A stretch of DNA of 64,000 nucleotides from DATJGR01 sp041739525 (lineage in GTDB: Bacteria > Pseudomonadota > Gammaproteobacteria > Pseudomonadales > Azotimanducaceae). The position numbers and the translations under genes are program-made. The stretch is from contig JBGSNQ010000103.1 of the NCBI GenBank assembly GCA_041739525.1, forward strand, positions 1-64,000, in the 5' to 3' direction. The notes below the pieces were generated by a model. It did no database searches. It saw only the letters and a program-made list of their open reading frames with translations, and was not told where the DNA came from. Of the stretch, positions 1 to 8,817 are shown in pieces; the stretch's first letter is position 1; each line of letters starts with the position of its first letter.

Positions 1-489
1 CAAATAATTTGTGATTGGTTACAAAATATCTGGCAACCATCTCAAGGGAAAAAAATAAATACGGCTGATGGCATTCGTTTAGAATTAGCAGACAATCATG
101 AATTGTCACCGCCGCGAGTTCGCGCGCGTCTCGATGCAGCCGCCAAAGCTGCGCGCAGCAAGGCGTCCAAAGTGGTCATGCTCGGTGAAGGCGCGGTGGG
201 CGCGTGGGTCGCGTGGGCAAGGCTGGAAGGCCTCGATGCGGATGCCGTGATCGTCATCGATACCGCGCGAGATACGCCGCGGATAGAAGGCAAGCGTCCG
301 AAGGACGTGATTGCCGACTTCAAATCACCGCTTCTGATGCTGGTGGAGTCGCCCCTCGATTGGACCGTTGACGATCGCCTTTCACCCGATGTCGATCTGA
401 GGCGAATGGCACCTGGCACGCCGTCCGGCGGACGATTGGATCGCCAGATCGAGGGATGGCTCAAACATCGCTTCGACTCGCGCGGATGA
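1..489 (+). CDS. DUF3530-like alpha/beta-hydrolase-fold protein, 5'-truncated
   Basis: The frame is open from base 1 to the TGA at 487-489, so the N-terminus lies outside the window; the first internal candidate start is a TTG at 103. The visible C-terminal part has a beta-strand and nucleophile-elbow-like stretch (VVMLGEGAVGAW) followed by a strand ending in IDTA. This resembles the C-terminal half of DUF3530 proteins, which have an alpha/beta-hydrolase fold; the assignment is tentative. About the first 35 codons use AT-rich codons (TTA, ATA, AAT, CAA) and everything after about base 105 uses GC-rich codons, so the extreme 5' part may not belong to this genome. The 3' end overlaps the convergent DnaJ-like gene by 29 bases. 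Confidence 0.5.
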   Translation, partial: QIICDWLQNIWQPSQGKKINTADGIRLELADNHELSPPRVRARLDAAAKAARSKASKVVMLGEGAVGAWVAWARLEGLDADAVIVIDTARDTPRIEGKRPKDVIADFKSPLLMLVESPLDWTVDDRLSPDVDLRRMAPGTPSGGRLDRQIEGWLKHRFDSRG

Positions 490-1147
490 GTTCGAACGCG
501 CTGCGGATCGCAGCGCTGTTCTCGCTCGCGTGGCGTGCCTGATCCGGGTTGGAATCGGCCGCGAATTTGTCTGGGTGATGGCGGCTCATCAACCGTCGAT
601 ACGCGAGCTTCAGCTCGGCATCGCCTGCGCGATGATCGATGCCAAGCAACAGATACGCCTGACGCAGCTCAGGCGGCATCTGTCGGCGCTGACAGTCTGC
701 AACGCGCTGTTCAGCGGCGTGCACGGTGGGAGAGTCGATTCCAAGCAGCCCTGCCGTGCGCGCGAGTTCGTCGCGACAATTGGCGCTCGGGCTTCCAGTG
801 GCCCATGCCATCGCACACAACGACTCCAGCGCGAGTTCGTTCAACACGTCGCGGTCGTTTGCCGTTTCGCGGCAGGCGAGCGCAAGCGGCATCAGATCGA
901 AGGCGGGGTTCTTGCCGGCCCCGAAACATCGTGTTGCGTGTCGTCGATCCGTGGCACCGAAACCGAGATCGCGCATCAGGCGCTGGGCCACGTCGATGTG
1001 CGCCGGCTGAACCACGCCGGTCGCCTTTGCGACGCGGCCGAGTGCTGCGAACGTGAACTCGGTATACGGCATCGCGCCGAACGCCAATCGCGAGCGTGGC
1101 GCGATGAACGATCGGATCGACCGGTAAACTCGCTGGCCTAAATTCAC
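461..1147 (-). CDS. DnaJ/TerB-type co-chaperone (DjlA-like, no membrane anchor)
   Basis: This 228-residue protein has a TerB-like helical region (about residues 28-150, starting TEFTFAALGRVAKATG) and a C-terminal J domain (about 163-225) with the diagnostic HPD tripeptide at 191-193. Its order matches DjlA, the Hsp70 co-chaperone that stimulates DnaK, but the N-terminal transmembrane anchor of E. coli DjlA is absent, so a soluble protein is expected. The chosen GTG start at 1147 has a GAGG six bases upstream; an ATG at 1072 is an alternative. It is the last gene of the minus-strand amgK-murU unit, 27 bases after murU. Confidence 0.8.
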   Translation of the reverse strand: MNLGQRVYRSIRSFIAPRSRLAFGAMPYTEFTFAALGRVAKATGVVQPAHIDVAQRLMRDLGFGATDRRHATRCFGAGKNPAFDLMPLALACRETANDRDVLNELALESLCAMAWATGSPSANCRDELARTAGLLGIDSPTVHAAEQRVADCQRRQMPPELRQAYLLLGIDHRAGDAELKLAYRRLMSRHHPDKFAADSNPDQARHASENSAAIRSAFELIRASRSDV

Positions 1148-1174
1148 GGAGCGCCTCGGGTGGCTCCCGTAAGG

Positions 1175-1834
1175 CTAGCTCGTGATCCGCCTGACGGCCT
1201 CGAGTTGATCTGGCGTTCCGATGTCGATCCACCGACCGTTCCACAACTCCCCGCCGACTCGATGCTTGGTGATCGCGTCGAACAGCAGATCGCGCAGCGA
1301 AAACGGCCCGGTTGGGGCGCCGTCGAACAGTGCGGTGCTCAGCAGCGAGATCCCGCAGTACACGCAGGAGCGATCCTCGGTCCGCGTCACCCGGTCGCCT
1401 TCGAGCCCAAAGTCACCCACAGCGCGATTCGGTGGCGTGCGCGTCAGAACCAGATGCGCGAGGTCGTTGCCGAGAGGTCGCAACAATTGCGCGAACGGAT
1501 AATCGGTCCATGTGTCGCCGTTCAGTATTACGAACGGTTCGTTGCCGAGCAGCGGGAGTGCTTTGACGATGCCGCCGCCGGTTTCGAGCAACGTCGTTTC
1601 GCGGCTGTAAGCGATACGCGCGCCGAACGCAGCGCCGTCGCCGAGAGCCGCAGAGATGGCATCGCCGAGGTGATGCAGGTTGATCACGATGTCGCGGATA
1701 CCGGCGGCGGCGAGCCAGCGCACCTGATGCACGATCAACGGTGCACCTGCAATCGGCAGCAGCGGCTTCGGTGTGTGGTCGGTGAGCGGACGCAGGCGTT
1801 CGCCGCGCCCCGCAGCCAGAATCATTCCGCGCAT
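1175..1834 (-). CDS. murU: N-acetylmuramate alpha-1-phosphate uridylyltransferase
   Basis: MurU converts MurNAc-1-phosphate and UTP into UDP-MurNAc, the last step of the cytosolic peptidoglycan-recycling route that bypasses MurA and so lowers fosfomycin sensitivity. The 219-residue protein opens with the nucleotidyltransferase signature MILAAGRGERLRPLT, followed by PKPLLPIAG and the metal-binding NGDTW strand. The start at 1834 gives the usual MurU N-terminus; an ATG at 1825 lies within the stop of amgK. The frame stays open about 300 bases further upstream, but that part is only an antisense-like extension over amgK. It overlaps amgK by 13 bases, so translation is probably coupled. Confidence 0.92.
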   Translation of the reverse strand: MRGMILAAGRGERLRPLTDHTPKPLLPIAGAPLIVHQVRWLAAAGIRDIVINLHHLGDAISAALGDGAAFGARIAYSRETTLLETGGGIVKALPLLGNEPFVILNGDTWTDYPFAQLLRPLGNDLAHLVLTRTPPNRAVGDFGLEGDRVTRTEDRSCVYCGISLLSTALFDGAPTGPFSLRDLLFDAITKHRVGGELWNGRWIDIGTPDQLEAVRRITS

Positions 1835-2868
1835 TCGACGCCGCGAGCGGAGAGGGCGGCTCTTGCCGCGGGAAGTATCGAATCGCTCAGCCAATCGCCG
1901 AATCGCTCGAAGTCGGAGTAGGTGCGCGCGACGTCGCTCAGGTGATGCAGCACCGGCTCGATGTCGATGAGATGGCTCGCGCGCGCGTCGCGTAGTTCGA
2001 GGCGCGAGAAGATACCTACGGCCTTCAGCTGACGTTGCATCGCGGTCATGTCGAGTTGTCGGGCAAATCGCACGGTGTCCGGCTCGAGTGGCAATTGCGC
2101 GGCTAGACCACCCGCATGAAATCGATCGCGCCATTTGGCGATTTCGGCCTCGTCGAAACGAACGTAGCAGTCACGTAACAGCGACGCGATGTCGTATACG
2201 GCTGGCCCATGCAGCGCGTCCTGGAAGTCGACGACGCGCGTTACCCGATCACCTCCCCACAGCAGATTGCGCGAATGGAAGTCGCGGTGGACGCACACCT
2301 TGCCCTGGCCCTCGACACAACCGATGAGTGCCAGCCAGAGCTCGTCGAGCATTCCCCCTTCCGATTTCGTCAGAGAGCGCCGCAACATGCCCTCCAGGAA
2401 CCAGACTTTGAACAGCTCGAGTTCATCGTGAAAGCGCTGCCGCGTGTACGGCGGCACAACGCCGTTTGCGTCACCGACCCGTGCGATTGCAATCATCGTG
2501 TCCAGCGCGGCTTCGATGGCGACGTCGTGCTCGTCGGTGCCGTAGACCGTCGAGTACATCAGCTCGCCGAGGTCGGAGACGAGCAGGAAACCGCGCTCGA
2601 TGTCACTGGCGACGATTTCAGGAACGCGAACGCCGGCATTGCGGAACACCTTCGACAGTCGAATGAACTGCGCGTTGTTCTCGGTAGTCGGAGGCGCGTC
2701 CATCGCGATGAGTGTGCGCGAGGGTGTGTGTACACGATAGAACTGGCGGAAGCTTGCATCACCTACGACGGGTCGCCATTCCTTGGCAACGTCGCCTGCA
2801 GCGGCGAGTACATCGTCGACCCAGGTTTGGAGTGCGTTCAGTCGGCCAGATGATTGGGTGGTTTGCAT
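1822..2868 (-). CDS. amgK: anomeric MurNAc/GlcNAc kinase
   Basis: AmgK phosphorylates MurNAc (and GlcNAc) at the anomeric carbon to feed MurU in cell-wall recycling. The 348-residue protein has an aminoglycoside-phosphotransferase fold: catalytic loop HRDFHSRN at 194-201 and metal-binding DFQDA at 214-218. I start it at the ATG at 2868. A longer reading to 2958 would run into the start of divergent lptD and adds a non-conserved N-terminus. Only 34 bases separate the two divergent start codons, so each promoter must lie within the other gene's 5' region. Confidence 0.92.
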   Translation of the reverse strand: MQTTQSSGRLNALQTWVDDVLAAAGDVAKEWRPVVGDASFRQFYRVHTPSRTLIAMDAPPTTENNAQFIRLSKVFRNAGVRVPEIVASDIERGFLLVSDLGELMYSTVYGTDEHDVAIEAALDTMIAIARVGDANGVVPPYTRQRFHDELELFKVWFLEGMLRRSLTKSEGGMLDELWLALIGCVEGQGKVCVHRDFHSRNLLWGGDRVTRVVDFQDALHGPAVYDIASLLRDCYVRFDEAEIAKWRDRFHAGGLAAQLPLEPDTVRFARQLDMTAMQRQLKAVGIFSRLELRDARASHLIDIEPVLHHLSDVARTYSDFERFGDWLSDSILPAARAALSARGVECAE

Positions 2869-2902
2869 TGCACGAATGTTATCATCCGCGCGCAATTCCA
2901 CG

Positions 2903-5395
2903 ATGCCACCCATGCGTTCAGCAGTTCTTCTGGCCTGCAGTGCAGCTTTTGTGTTCAACGTTCACGCCGACGATCGTTGGGTATGCAGTCCTTCATCCGA
3001 CGGAACGGGCTGGCAGTGTTCCGGCACCGGCACGTTGCCTACTCCTGCCGACAGGTTCGGCAGCCCCAACGCGGCCACTACGCCGCCGAAAGTCCCGCCG
3101 GCGAAGGCTGCTGCGATAACACTCGACTGGGTGCCGCGTTCGGAGTTGTCGGTCTCGCGCTTGAGCGTGCTGCCGGAGTACTGCGACGGCGCATATGTCG
3201 AACCTGCGTTTCCGCCGCTGCAGAAGGGCGAGCTCGAAACGCTGCCGATGCATGCCCAGGCTCAACAACTGCAATACTGGTTGGAGGACCGCGCGGACCT
3301 GAGCGGGTCGGTGGAAGTGACCCGCGGCAATCAAACACTGATCGCAAACCAGGCAACTTTTCACGAGTCGGAACGAACAGTCACAGTGGACAGCGGTGTC
3401 ACGTTGCGTCAACCGGGAATGCTCGTGGTCGGTGAATCGGCGATCTTCATGATCGATAGCGGCGCCGCATCGATCACCGATTCGAAGTTCGTGCTGCAAC
3501 CGAATGAACTGCGTGGCACGGCGCAAGTGCTCGATCGAAGCGGCGAAGGCGACATCAACGTGACGCGCGGCTCGTTCACTCGTTGCCCGCCGGGCAACAA
3601 CAAATGGCGGCTGACCAGCAGCACGATGCGTATCGAGAACGGTGCGAAGTTCGGCACGGCGAGGAACGCGGTGCTGCGTGTGAAGAACGTACCGGTGTTC
3701 TACACGCCGTACATTCGATTTCCGGTAACCGACGAGCGGATGAGCGGCTGGTTGTTTCCGGACGTCGCAGTAGGGGACGTGAACGGCACCGATATCGCCG
3801 CGCCTTACTACCTGAACCTCGCACCGAACTACGATGCGACGATCACGCCACGCTACATCTCGGAACGCGGCGCGGATCTCGAAGGCGAGTTCCGGTATCT
3901 GTCGCCGTTTGGCCGAGGCTTCCTGGGAGGTGCGTTCCTGTCGAAGGACGACCAATACGACGGCCAGTACTCGCGCACCGACTTCAACAACCTTGGATTG
4001 CCGGGGCCTTTCGAACCGGCCGACCGGTGGCTGTTCGCCGCGAAACAGAATGGGAGATTCGGCGCCTTCTCCACCGAAGTGAACACCACGAAAGTCAGCG
4101 ACTACGATTACTTTCGCGATCTCGGCAGCAACCTCGCGGCGTCGAGCCAGGTGCAGTTGCAGCAGTATGCGGGGGCGTCATATGTGCACGGCGGACTCAC
4201 GACTCGCGTGTGGGTGCAGGACTTCCAGCGCCTCGATGTGGATGTCGTCGAGCCGTACCGGCGCCTGCCCGAGGTGGACATCGACTACGCGTCACAATTG
4301 TTCGGGCCGGTCGCGTGGTCGGTTGTGTCTTCGTGGGCCAGTTTCGAGCGCCCGAACGGTCAGTTCACCGGCATCCAGCAGATCAACGGCGATCGGTTGA
4401 ACATCGAGCCGCGCGTGCGCCTGCCGTTCGACTGGACGCCGGGATTTCTGCATTTCGCGAGTAGTTATCGATACACGCGCTACGACCTCGACGATGTTCC
4501 GGTCGGCAGCGACGAGGAACCCGATCGGAAGATCTGGATGGGTTCCGTGGACAGCGGCTTGTTTTTCGAGCGCGAGTCCGAACTTTTCGGCGGAGGAATA
4601 CAGACGTTGGAGCCGCGGTTGTTCTACCTCTATCAGCAGTACCGCAACCAGAACAACTTACCGCAGTTTGACGTAAGTGACCTTTCGTTCACGTTCGATC
4701 AACTGTTTCGCGACAACCGCTTCGCCGGTATCGACCGCATCGGCGATGCCAACCAGTTGACCGCCGCCGTGACAACTCGTTGGTTGAATGCGGATACCGG
4801 CCAAGAGCGGCTTCGAGCCAGCATCGGGCAGATCCACTACTTCGAGGACCGTCGCGTTACGTCTTCAGGCACTGTGACGGCAGACGACAGGCATGAAAAT
4901 TCGGCATTAGCCGGACAGCTGGGTGTGACCTTGCGCAACGGCCTCGGTTTCTGGACGAGTGGCACATGGGATCCGTACGACGGTGAACTGAACGAGATGG
5001 GTGCGACGTTGCAGTATCGTCGCGACAACCGCCACATCTTCAACTTGAGTTACCGCCGTCGCGATGACATCCAGCCGTTGCTGAAACAGACCGACTCGTC
5101 CTTCTATTGGTCTGTATTCCGTCAGTACGCATTGATCGGACGCTTCAACTACGACCTCGAAGAGCATCGAACTATCGAGGCGCTCGGGGGTCTTGAGTAC
5201 AGTGATTGCTGCCTGCAGATCCGCGTGGTCGGCAGAAAGTTCCTTTCAACGCCGGGCAGCACCGTCACACCCGATGCTCAATCCGACGAGGGCGTATTCA
5301 TTCAGATCGTGTTCAAGGGTCTGGCCAGCCTCGGCGGACGGATCGATTCGATGATGCAATCCGGAATCCCCGGATATGTAGTGGAGGAGTTCTGA
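2903..5395 (+). CDS. lptD: LPS-assembly outer-membrane protein LptD
   Basis: LptD is the outer-membrane beta-barrel that, with LptE, inserts lipopolysaccharide into the outer leaflet. The 830-residue product has a signal peptide ending about VHA (residues 20-22), an OstA/LptA-like beta-jellyroll (about 130-300) and a C-terminal barrel rich in alternating aromatic strands. Cysteines occur near the mature N-terminus and as a CC pair near the C-terminus (SDCCLQIRV), matching the inter-domain disulfides needed for LptD maturation. ATGs at 2903 and 2912 are both possible starts. The stop overlaps the surA start (TGATG). It heads the conserved lptD-surA-pdxA-ksgA-apaG-apaH operon. Confidence 0.95.
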   Translation: MPPMRSAVLLACSAAFVFNVHADDRWVCSPSSDGTGWQCSGTGTLPTPADRFGSPNAATTPPKVPPAKAAAITLDWVPRSELSVSRLSVLPEYCDGAYVEPAFPPLQKGELETLPMHAQAQQLQYWLEDRADLSGSVEVTRGNQTLIANQATFHESERTVTVDSGVTLRQPGMLVVGESAIFMIDSGAASITDSKFVLQPNELRGTAQVLDRSGEGDINVTRGSFTRCPPGNNKWRLTSSTMRIENGAKFGTARNAVLRVKNVPVFYTPYIRFPVTDERMSGWLFPDVAVGDVNGTDIAAPYYLNLAPNYDATITPRYISERGADLEGEFRYLSPFGRGFLGGAFLSKDDQYDGQYSRTDFNNLGLPGPFEPADRWLFAAKQNGRFGAFSTEVNTTKVSDYDYFRDLGSNLAASSQVQLQQYAGASYVHGGLTTRVWVQDFQRLDVDVVEPYRRLPEVDIDYASQLFGPVAWSVVSSWASFERPNGQFTGIQQINGDRLNIEPRVRLPFDWTPGFLHFASSYRYTRYDLDDVPVGSDEEPDRKIWMGSVDSGLFFERESELFGGGIQTLEPRLFYLYQQYRNQNNLPQFDVSDLSFTFDQLFRDNRFAGIDRIGDANQLTAAVTTRWLNADTGQERLRASIGQIHYFEDRRVTSSGTVTADDRHENSALAGQLGVTLRNGLGFWTSGTWDPYDGELNEMGATLQYRRDNRHIFNLSYRRRDDIQPLLKQTDSSFYWSVFRQYALIGRFNYDLEEHRTIEALGGLEYSDCCLQIRVVGRKFLSTPGSTVTPDAQSDEGVFIQIVFKGLASLGGRIDSMMQSGIPGYVVEEF

Positions 5396-6702
5396 TGTCG
5401 TTCAAGTGGTGGCTATGCGGAATGCTGATGCTGATCGGCTCTGCCGTGCACGCCGTGCCGAGGGATCTGGACTATGTCGTCGCCATCGTCGATGACGACG
5501 TCGTGCTGGCGACTGAACTCGTCAATCGACTGACGTCTGTCCGCAAGCAGATGATCGCGGCAAAGATGCCGATTCCGGCGGACGACGTACTGTTCAATCA
5601 GATGCTCGAGCGGCTGATCATGGAGGACATTCAGCTGCAGATGGGTCAGCGCGCGGGTGTGCGTGTCGACGACGAAACGCTGACCAACGCGCTGGAGGGG
5701 ATCGCGAGGCAGAACAAGATGACGCTCGAAGAGTTCACCAGCGCACTCGCGCGCGACGGCATGGCGTACGGCGAGTTTCGCGAAGAAGTCCGCCGTGAAA
5801 TGATCATTCAGCGTGTGCAGCGCAACCGCGTGAACAGCAGGATCTATCTATCCGATGAAGAGATCGACGCGTTCCTTGCGTCGCCGCTCGGCAAACGGAC
5901 GCTGTCCGATGAATATCGCGTCGGCCACATTCTGATCGCGGTCGACGATGAAGCGTCACCGGCGACGATTGCGAAGGCGAGTCAGCTGGCCGATTCGATC
6001 TACCAACAGTTGCAAGGCGGCGCGGACTTCCGTCAGATGGCTATCGCGCACTCGTCGGATTCCAGGGCACTGGAAGGCGGCGATCTCGGCTGGCGGAAAG
6101 CCGGCGAACTGCCGAGTTTGTTTGCAGAGCAGGTTTTTGCGCTAGAGGTGGGACAGACCGCTGCGCCGATCCGAAGCGGCAGCGGCTTCCACATCGTGCA
6201 GTTGTTGGAGAAGCGCGGTGCGGGTACGGAGGTAGTCGAGCAAACGTTGGTGCGCCACATTCTCGTAAAGCCCTCCGAGATTCGCAGCGAAGCCGACACG
6301 CAGGCATTGATTCAGCAGATCCACGACCGGATCTTGGCCGGCGAAGATTTCGCGGCGCTCGCGCGCCTGTACTCCGAAGACCCTGGCAGTGCACTTGCGG
6401 GCGGTGACCTCGGCTGGTCCGAACCCGAGAAGTTCGCGCAGGAATTCGGCGACATGATGAAAGAGACGCCGACCGGCAAGTTGAGCGAGCCGTTCCACAC
6501 GAAGTTCGGTTGGCACGTGCTGGAAGTGATGGACCGGCGCCAGCACGATATGAGCGAAGACGCGCGTCGTAACCTCGCGATCCGCGTGCTGCACAACCGT
6601 CGCTACGAGGAAGAGCTGCAGGAATGGCTCAAGGAAATCCGCGACGAGGCATATGTCGAAATCCGGGTGACGAATGACGGCAAACCCAAGCCCAGTGAAT
6701 GA
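5395..6702 (+). CDS. surA: periplasmic chaperone / peptidyl-prolyl isomerase SurA
   Basis: SurA is the main periplasmic chaperone delivering outer-membrane proteins, including LptD, to the BAM complex. The 435-residue protein (E. coli 428) has a signal peptide ending about AVHA, an N-terminal chaperone domain and two parvulin (PpiC) domains, beginning near YRVGHILIAV and LVRHILVKP. The start ATG at 5395 overlaps the lptD stop and follows a strong GGAGGAG site, so an upstream extension of the frame is not used. Confidence 0.95.
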   Translation: MSFKWWLCGMLMLIGSAVHAVPRDLDYVVAIVDDDVVLATELVNRLTSVRKQMIAAKMPIPADDVLFNQMLERLIMEDIQLQMGQRAGVRVDDETLTNALEGIARQNKMTLEEFTSALARDGMAYGEFREEVRREMIIQRVQRNRVNSRIYLSDEEIDAFLASPLGKRTLSDEYRVGHILIAVDDEASPATIAKASQLADSIYQQLQGGADFRQMAIAHSSDSRALEGGDLGWRKAGELPSLFAEQVFALEVGQTAAPIRSGSGFHIVQLLEKRGAGTEVVEQTLVRHILVKPSEIRSEADTQALIQQIHDRILAGEDFAALARLYSEDPGSALAGGDLGWSEPEKFAQEFGDMMKETPTGKLSEPFHTKFGWHVLEVMDRRQHDMSEDARRNLAIRVLHNRRYEEELQEWLKEIRDEAYVEIRVTNDGKPKPSE

Positions 6703-6717
6703 CAGCCGAGTGAATGA

Positions 6718-7680
6718 ATGAGCGCGCCGCTGGCCCTGACCACCGGTGAACCCGCCGGCATCGGCCCGGATCTCGCGGTCACGTGGGCGCAGCGGGCGCG
6801 TGATACTTCGGTCGTCGCGGTGGCCGACCCCGCTGTGTTGCGCTCACGCGCAAGGCAACTCGGTCTCGAACTGACCGTCGTCGATTACCCCGGTCCGATC
6901 ACGCGCGCGCCCGGTGCTCTCTCTGTGCAATCGGTTCGCTGCGCTGCGACGGCGGTGGCGGGACAACTCGACAAGCGCAACGTGCCGTTCGTCCTCGAAA
7001 CGCTGGCCGTCGCCGCAGACGGCTGCATCAAGGGGACATTTTCCGGCATGGTCACCGGACCGGTGCAGAAGTCGGTCATCAACGACGCCGGAATCGCCTT
7101 TTCCGGGCATACCGAATTCCTGGCCGAACGATGCGGAAGCGCCACGGTAGTCATGCTGCTGGTGGCAAACGATCTGCGAGTGGCGCTGGCGACGACTCAC
7201 GTTGCGCTGGCCGAAGTGCCGAGTCTGATCACGCGACAGTTACTGAGCGACGTTCTGAACGTGCTGATCGCCGATCTGAAAACCCGCTTTGCGGTCACGC
7301 GGCCGCGGATTCTGGTCGCTGGCCTCAATCCGCACGCCGGGGAGGGTGGTCATCTGGGGCGAGAGGAGATCGACGTCATTGCGCCGGTATGCCGGGCGTT
7401 TGCAGACCGTGGTGTCGTGGGGCCCCTGCCTGCCGACACGTTGTTCACCCAACGGCAGCTTGCAGGGGCGGACGCGGTGCTCGCGATGTACCACGATCAG
7501 GGCCTGCCGGTGCTGAAACACGTCGGGTTCGGCAACGCGGTGAATGTGACACTCGGATTGCCGATCGTTCGAACGTCGGTAGATCACGGCACCGCACTAG
7601 ATCTGGCGGGGTGTGGCGGTGCGGACATCGGTAGCTTCGTTGCGGCGATCGAACTCGCCGACAAACTCGCGCACTCGTGA
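6718..7680 (+). CDS. pdxA: 4-hydroxythreonine-4-phosphate dehydrogenase
   Basis: PdxA oxidises 4-phosphohydroxy-L-threonine in the DXP-dependent pyridoxal-5-phosphate pathway. At 320 residues it is family-length. It opens with LTTGEPAGIGPD and has the metal-binding histidines in SGHTEFLAE, LNPHAGEGGH and YHDQGLP, plus the C-terminal TSVDHGTALDLAG segment. It starts 15 bases after surA and its stop overlaps the GTG start of ksgA. Confidence 0.95.
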   Translation: MSAPLALTTGEPAGIGPDLAVTWAQRARDTSVVAVADPAVLRSRARQLGLELTVVDYPGPITRAPGALSVQSVRCAATAVAGQLDKRNVPFVLETLAVAADGCIKGTFSGMVTGPVQKSVINDAGIAFSGHTEFLAERCGSATVVMLLVANDLRVALATTHVALAEVPSLITRQLLSDVLNVLIADLKTRFAVTRPRILVAGLNPHAGEGGHLGREEIDVIAPVCRAFADRGVVGPLPADTLFTQRQLAGADAVLAMYHDQGLPVLKHVGFGNAVNVTLGLPIVRTSVDHGTALDLAGCGGADIGSFVAAIELADKLAHS

Positions 7681-8447
7681 GCCGTCAACCGCGACGGCGC
7701 TTCGGCCAGAATTTCCTCGACAACGAAGCCATCCTCGAGGCGATGGCCGAACGACTCGCGTACTCGCGAGCCGATCCGGTGTTAGAGATCGGTCCCGGCG
7801 AGGGCGCGCTTACCCGGCATCTGGTCGCGGCTTCGGACGACGTCACGGTGGTCGAGATCGATCGCGATCTGGTGGAACTGCTGAAGCGGCGCTTTACTGG
7901 CCTTCACATCATCGAAGCCGATGTTCTGCGTATCAATCTTGCGCCGCTGTTGACGCCCGGCAGGCGCATCGTGGGTAACCTGCCTTACAACATCTCGACC
8001 CCGTTGCTGCTACGCCTGCTCGAAGTGTTGCCGAAAATCCGCGATCTGCATTTCCTGCTGCAGAAGGAGGTGGTCGATCGTTTGGGCGCCGCACCGGGCA
8101 GCAAGGATTGGGGCAGGCTATCGGTGCTGACGCAGTACAGCGCCGTCGTGCAGCCGCTATTCGATGTCGGCCCGGAGAACTTCCGCCCGCCGCCGAAGGT
8201 GATGTCCACGTTCGTGCGCATCATGCCAAGGCCGAACCTGTTGCCGCTGCGCTCGCGTGACGCATTGATCGACGTCTTACGCAATGCGTTCCAACAACGC
8301 CGTAAGACATTGCGCAATGCACTACAATCCCTGAGCATCGATTGGAACCGGGTCGGTGTCGATCCGGGTATGCGTGCAGATGCCGTAGAGCTCGCGGGCT
8401 TTGTGGATCTCGCCAACCTGGTTGCGGAGCAACGCGAGCATGAGTGA
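7677..8447 (+). CDS. ksgA: 16S rRNA dimethyladenosine transferase
   Basis: RsmA/KsgA dimethylates two adjacent adenosines in the 3' hairpin of 16S rRNA late in small-subunit assembly. The 256-residue protein shows RFGQNFLDN, the SAM-binding motif LEIGPGEGALT and the catalytic motif NLPYNISTP. The start is GTG at 7677, overlapping the pdxA stop (GTGA). The 3' end overlaps apaG by 8 bases. The pdxA-ksgA-apaG-apaH order is conserved in gammaproteobacteria. Confidence 0.95.
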   Translation: MSRQPRRRFGQNFLDNEAILEAMAERLAYSRADPVLEIGPGEGALTRHLVAASDDVTVVEIDRDLVELLKRRFTGLHIIEADVLRINLAPLLTPGRRIVGNLPYNISTPLLLRLLEVLPKIRDLHFLLQKEVVDRLGAAPGSKDWGRLSVLTQYSAVVQPLFDVGPENFRPPPKVMSTFVRIMPRPNLLPLRSRDALIDVLRNAFQQRRKTLRNALQSLSIDWNRVGVDPGMRADAVELAGFVDLANLVAEQREHE

Positions 8448-8817
8448 GAAACGCCGCTTCGAAATCGATGTAGAGCCTCGCTACATCCCGCGCGAATCCG
8501 ACCCGGACGCGAAACGCTGGGTATTCGCGTACACGATTACGATCCGCAACACCGGTGAAGTTGCCGCACAATTGAACCATCGGCACTGGATCATCACCAA
8601 CGCCGACGGCGTGCGCCAGGAAGTCCGCGGCCGCGGTGTCGTGGGTGAAGAACCGCACATCGAGCCTGGTGCGTCGTTTCGTTATACGAGCGCTGCGGTG
8701 CTCGAAACACCGATCGGGTCGATGCAGGGGCACTACGAGTTCGAAGCCGACGGTGGCGAGCGCTTCCTCGTGCCGATTCCAGTGTTTTCGTTATCTGTTC
8801 CCAACCTGGTCCACTGA
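8440..8817 (+). CDS. apaG: ApaG (Co2+/Mg2+ efflux-associated protein)
   Basis: This 125-residue single-domain beta-sandwich protein of the ApaG family has the motifs YTITIRNTGE and NHRHWIITNADG. Its precise role is unresolved: the family is linked genetically to Co2+ resistance and resembles fibronectin-type domains. The ATG at 8440 is chosen over an upstream in-frame start because it gives the family N-terminus. It overlaps ksgA and its stop overlaps the apaH start (TGATG). Confidence 0.93.
   Translation: MSEKRRFEIDVEPRYIPRESDPDAKRWVFAYTITIRNTGEVAAQLNHRHWIITNADGVRQEVRGRGVVGEEPHIEPGASFRYTSAAVLETPIGSMQGHYEFEADGGERFLVPIPVFSLSVPNLVH

Noticed and set aside
2993..3955. 320-residue minus-strand open frame inside lptD
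   Set aside because: It lies wholly opposite lptD, whose frame has a signal peptide and family motifs. The antisense frame is Arg-rich with no domain.
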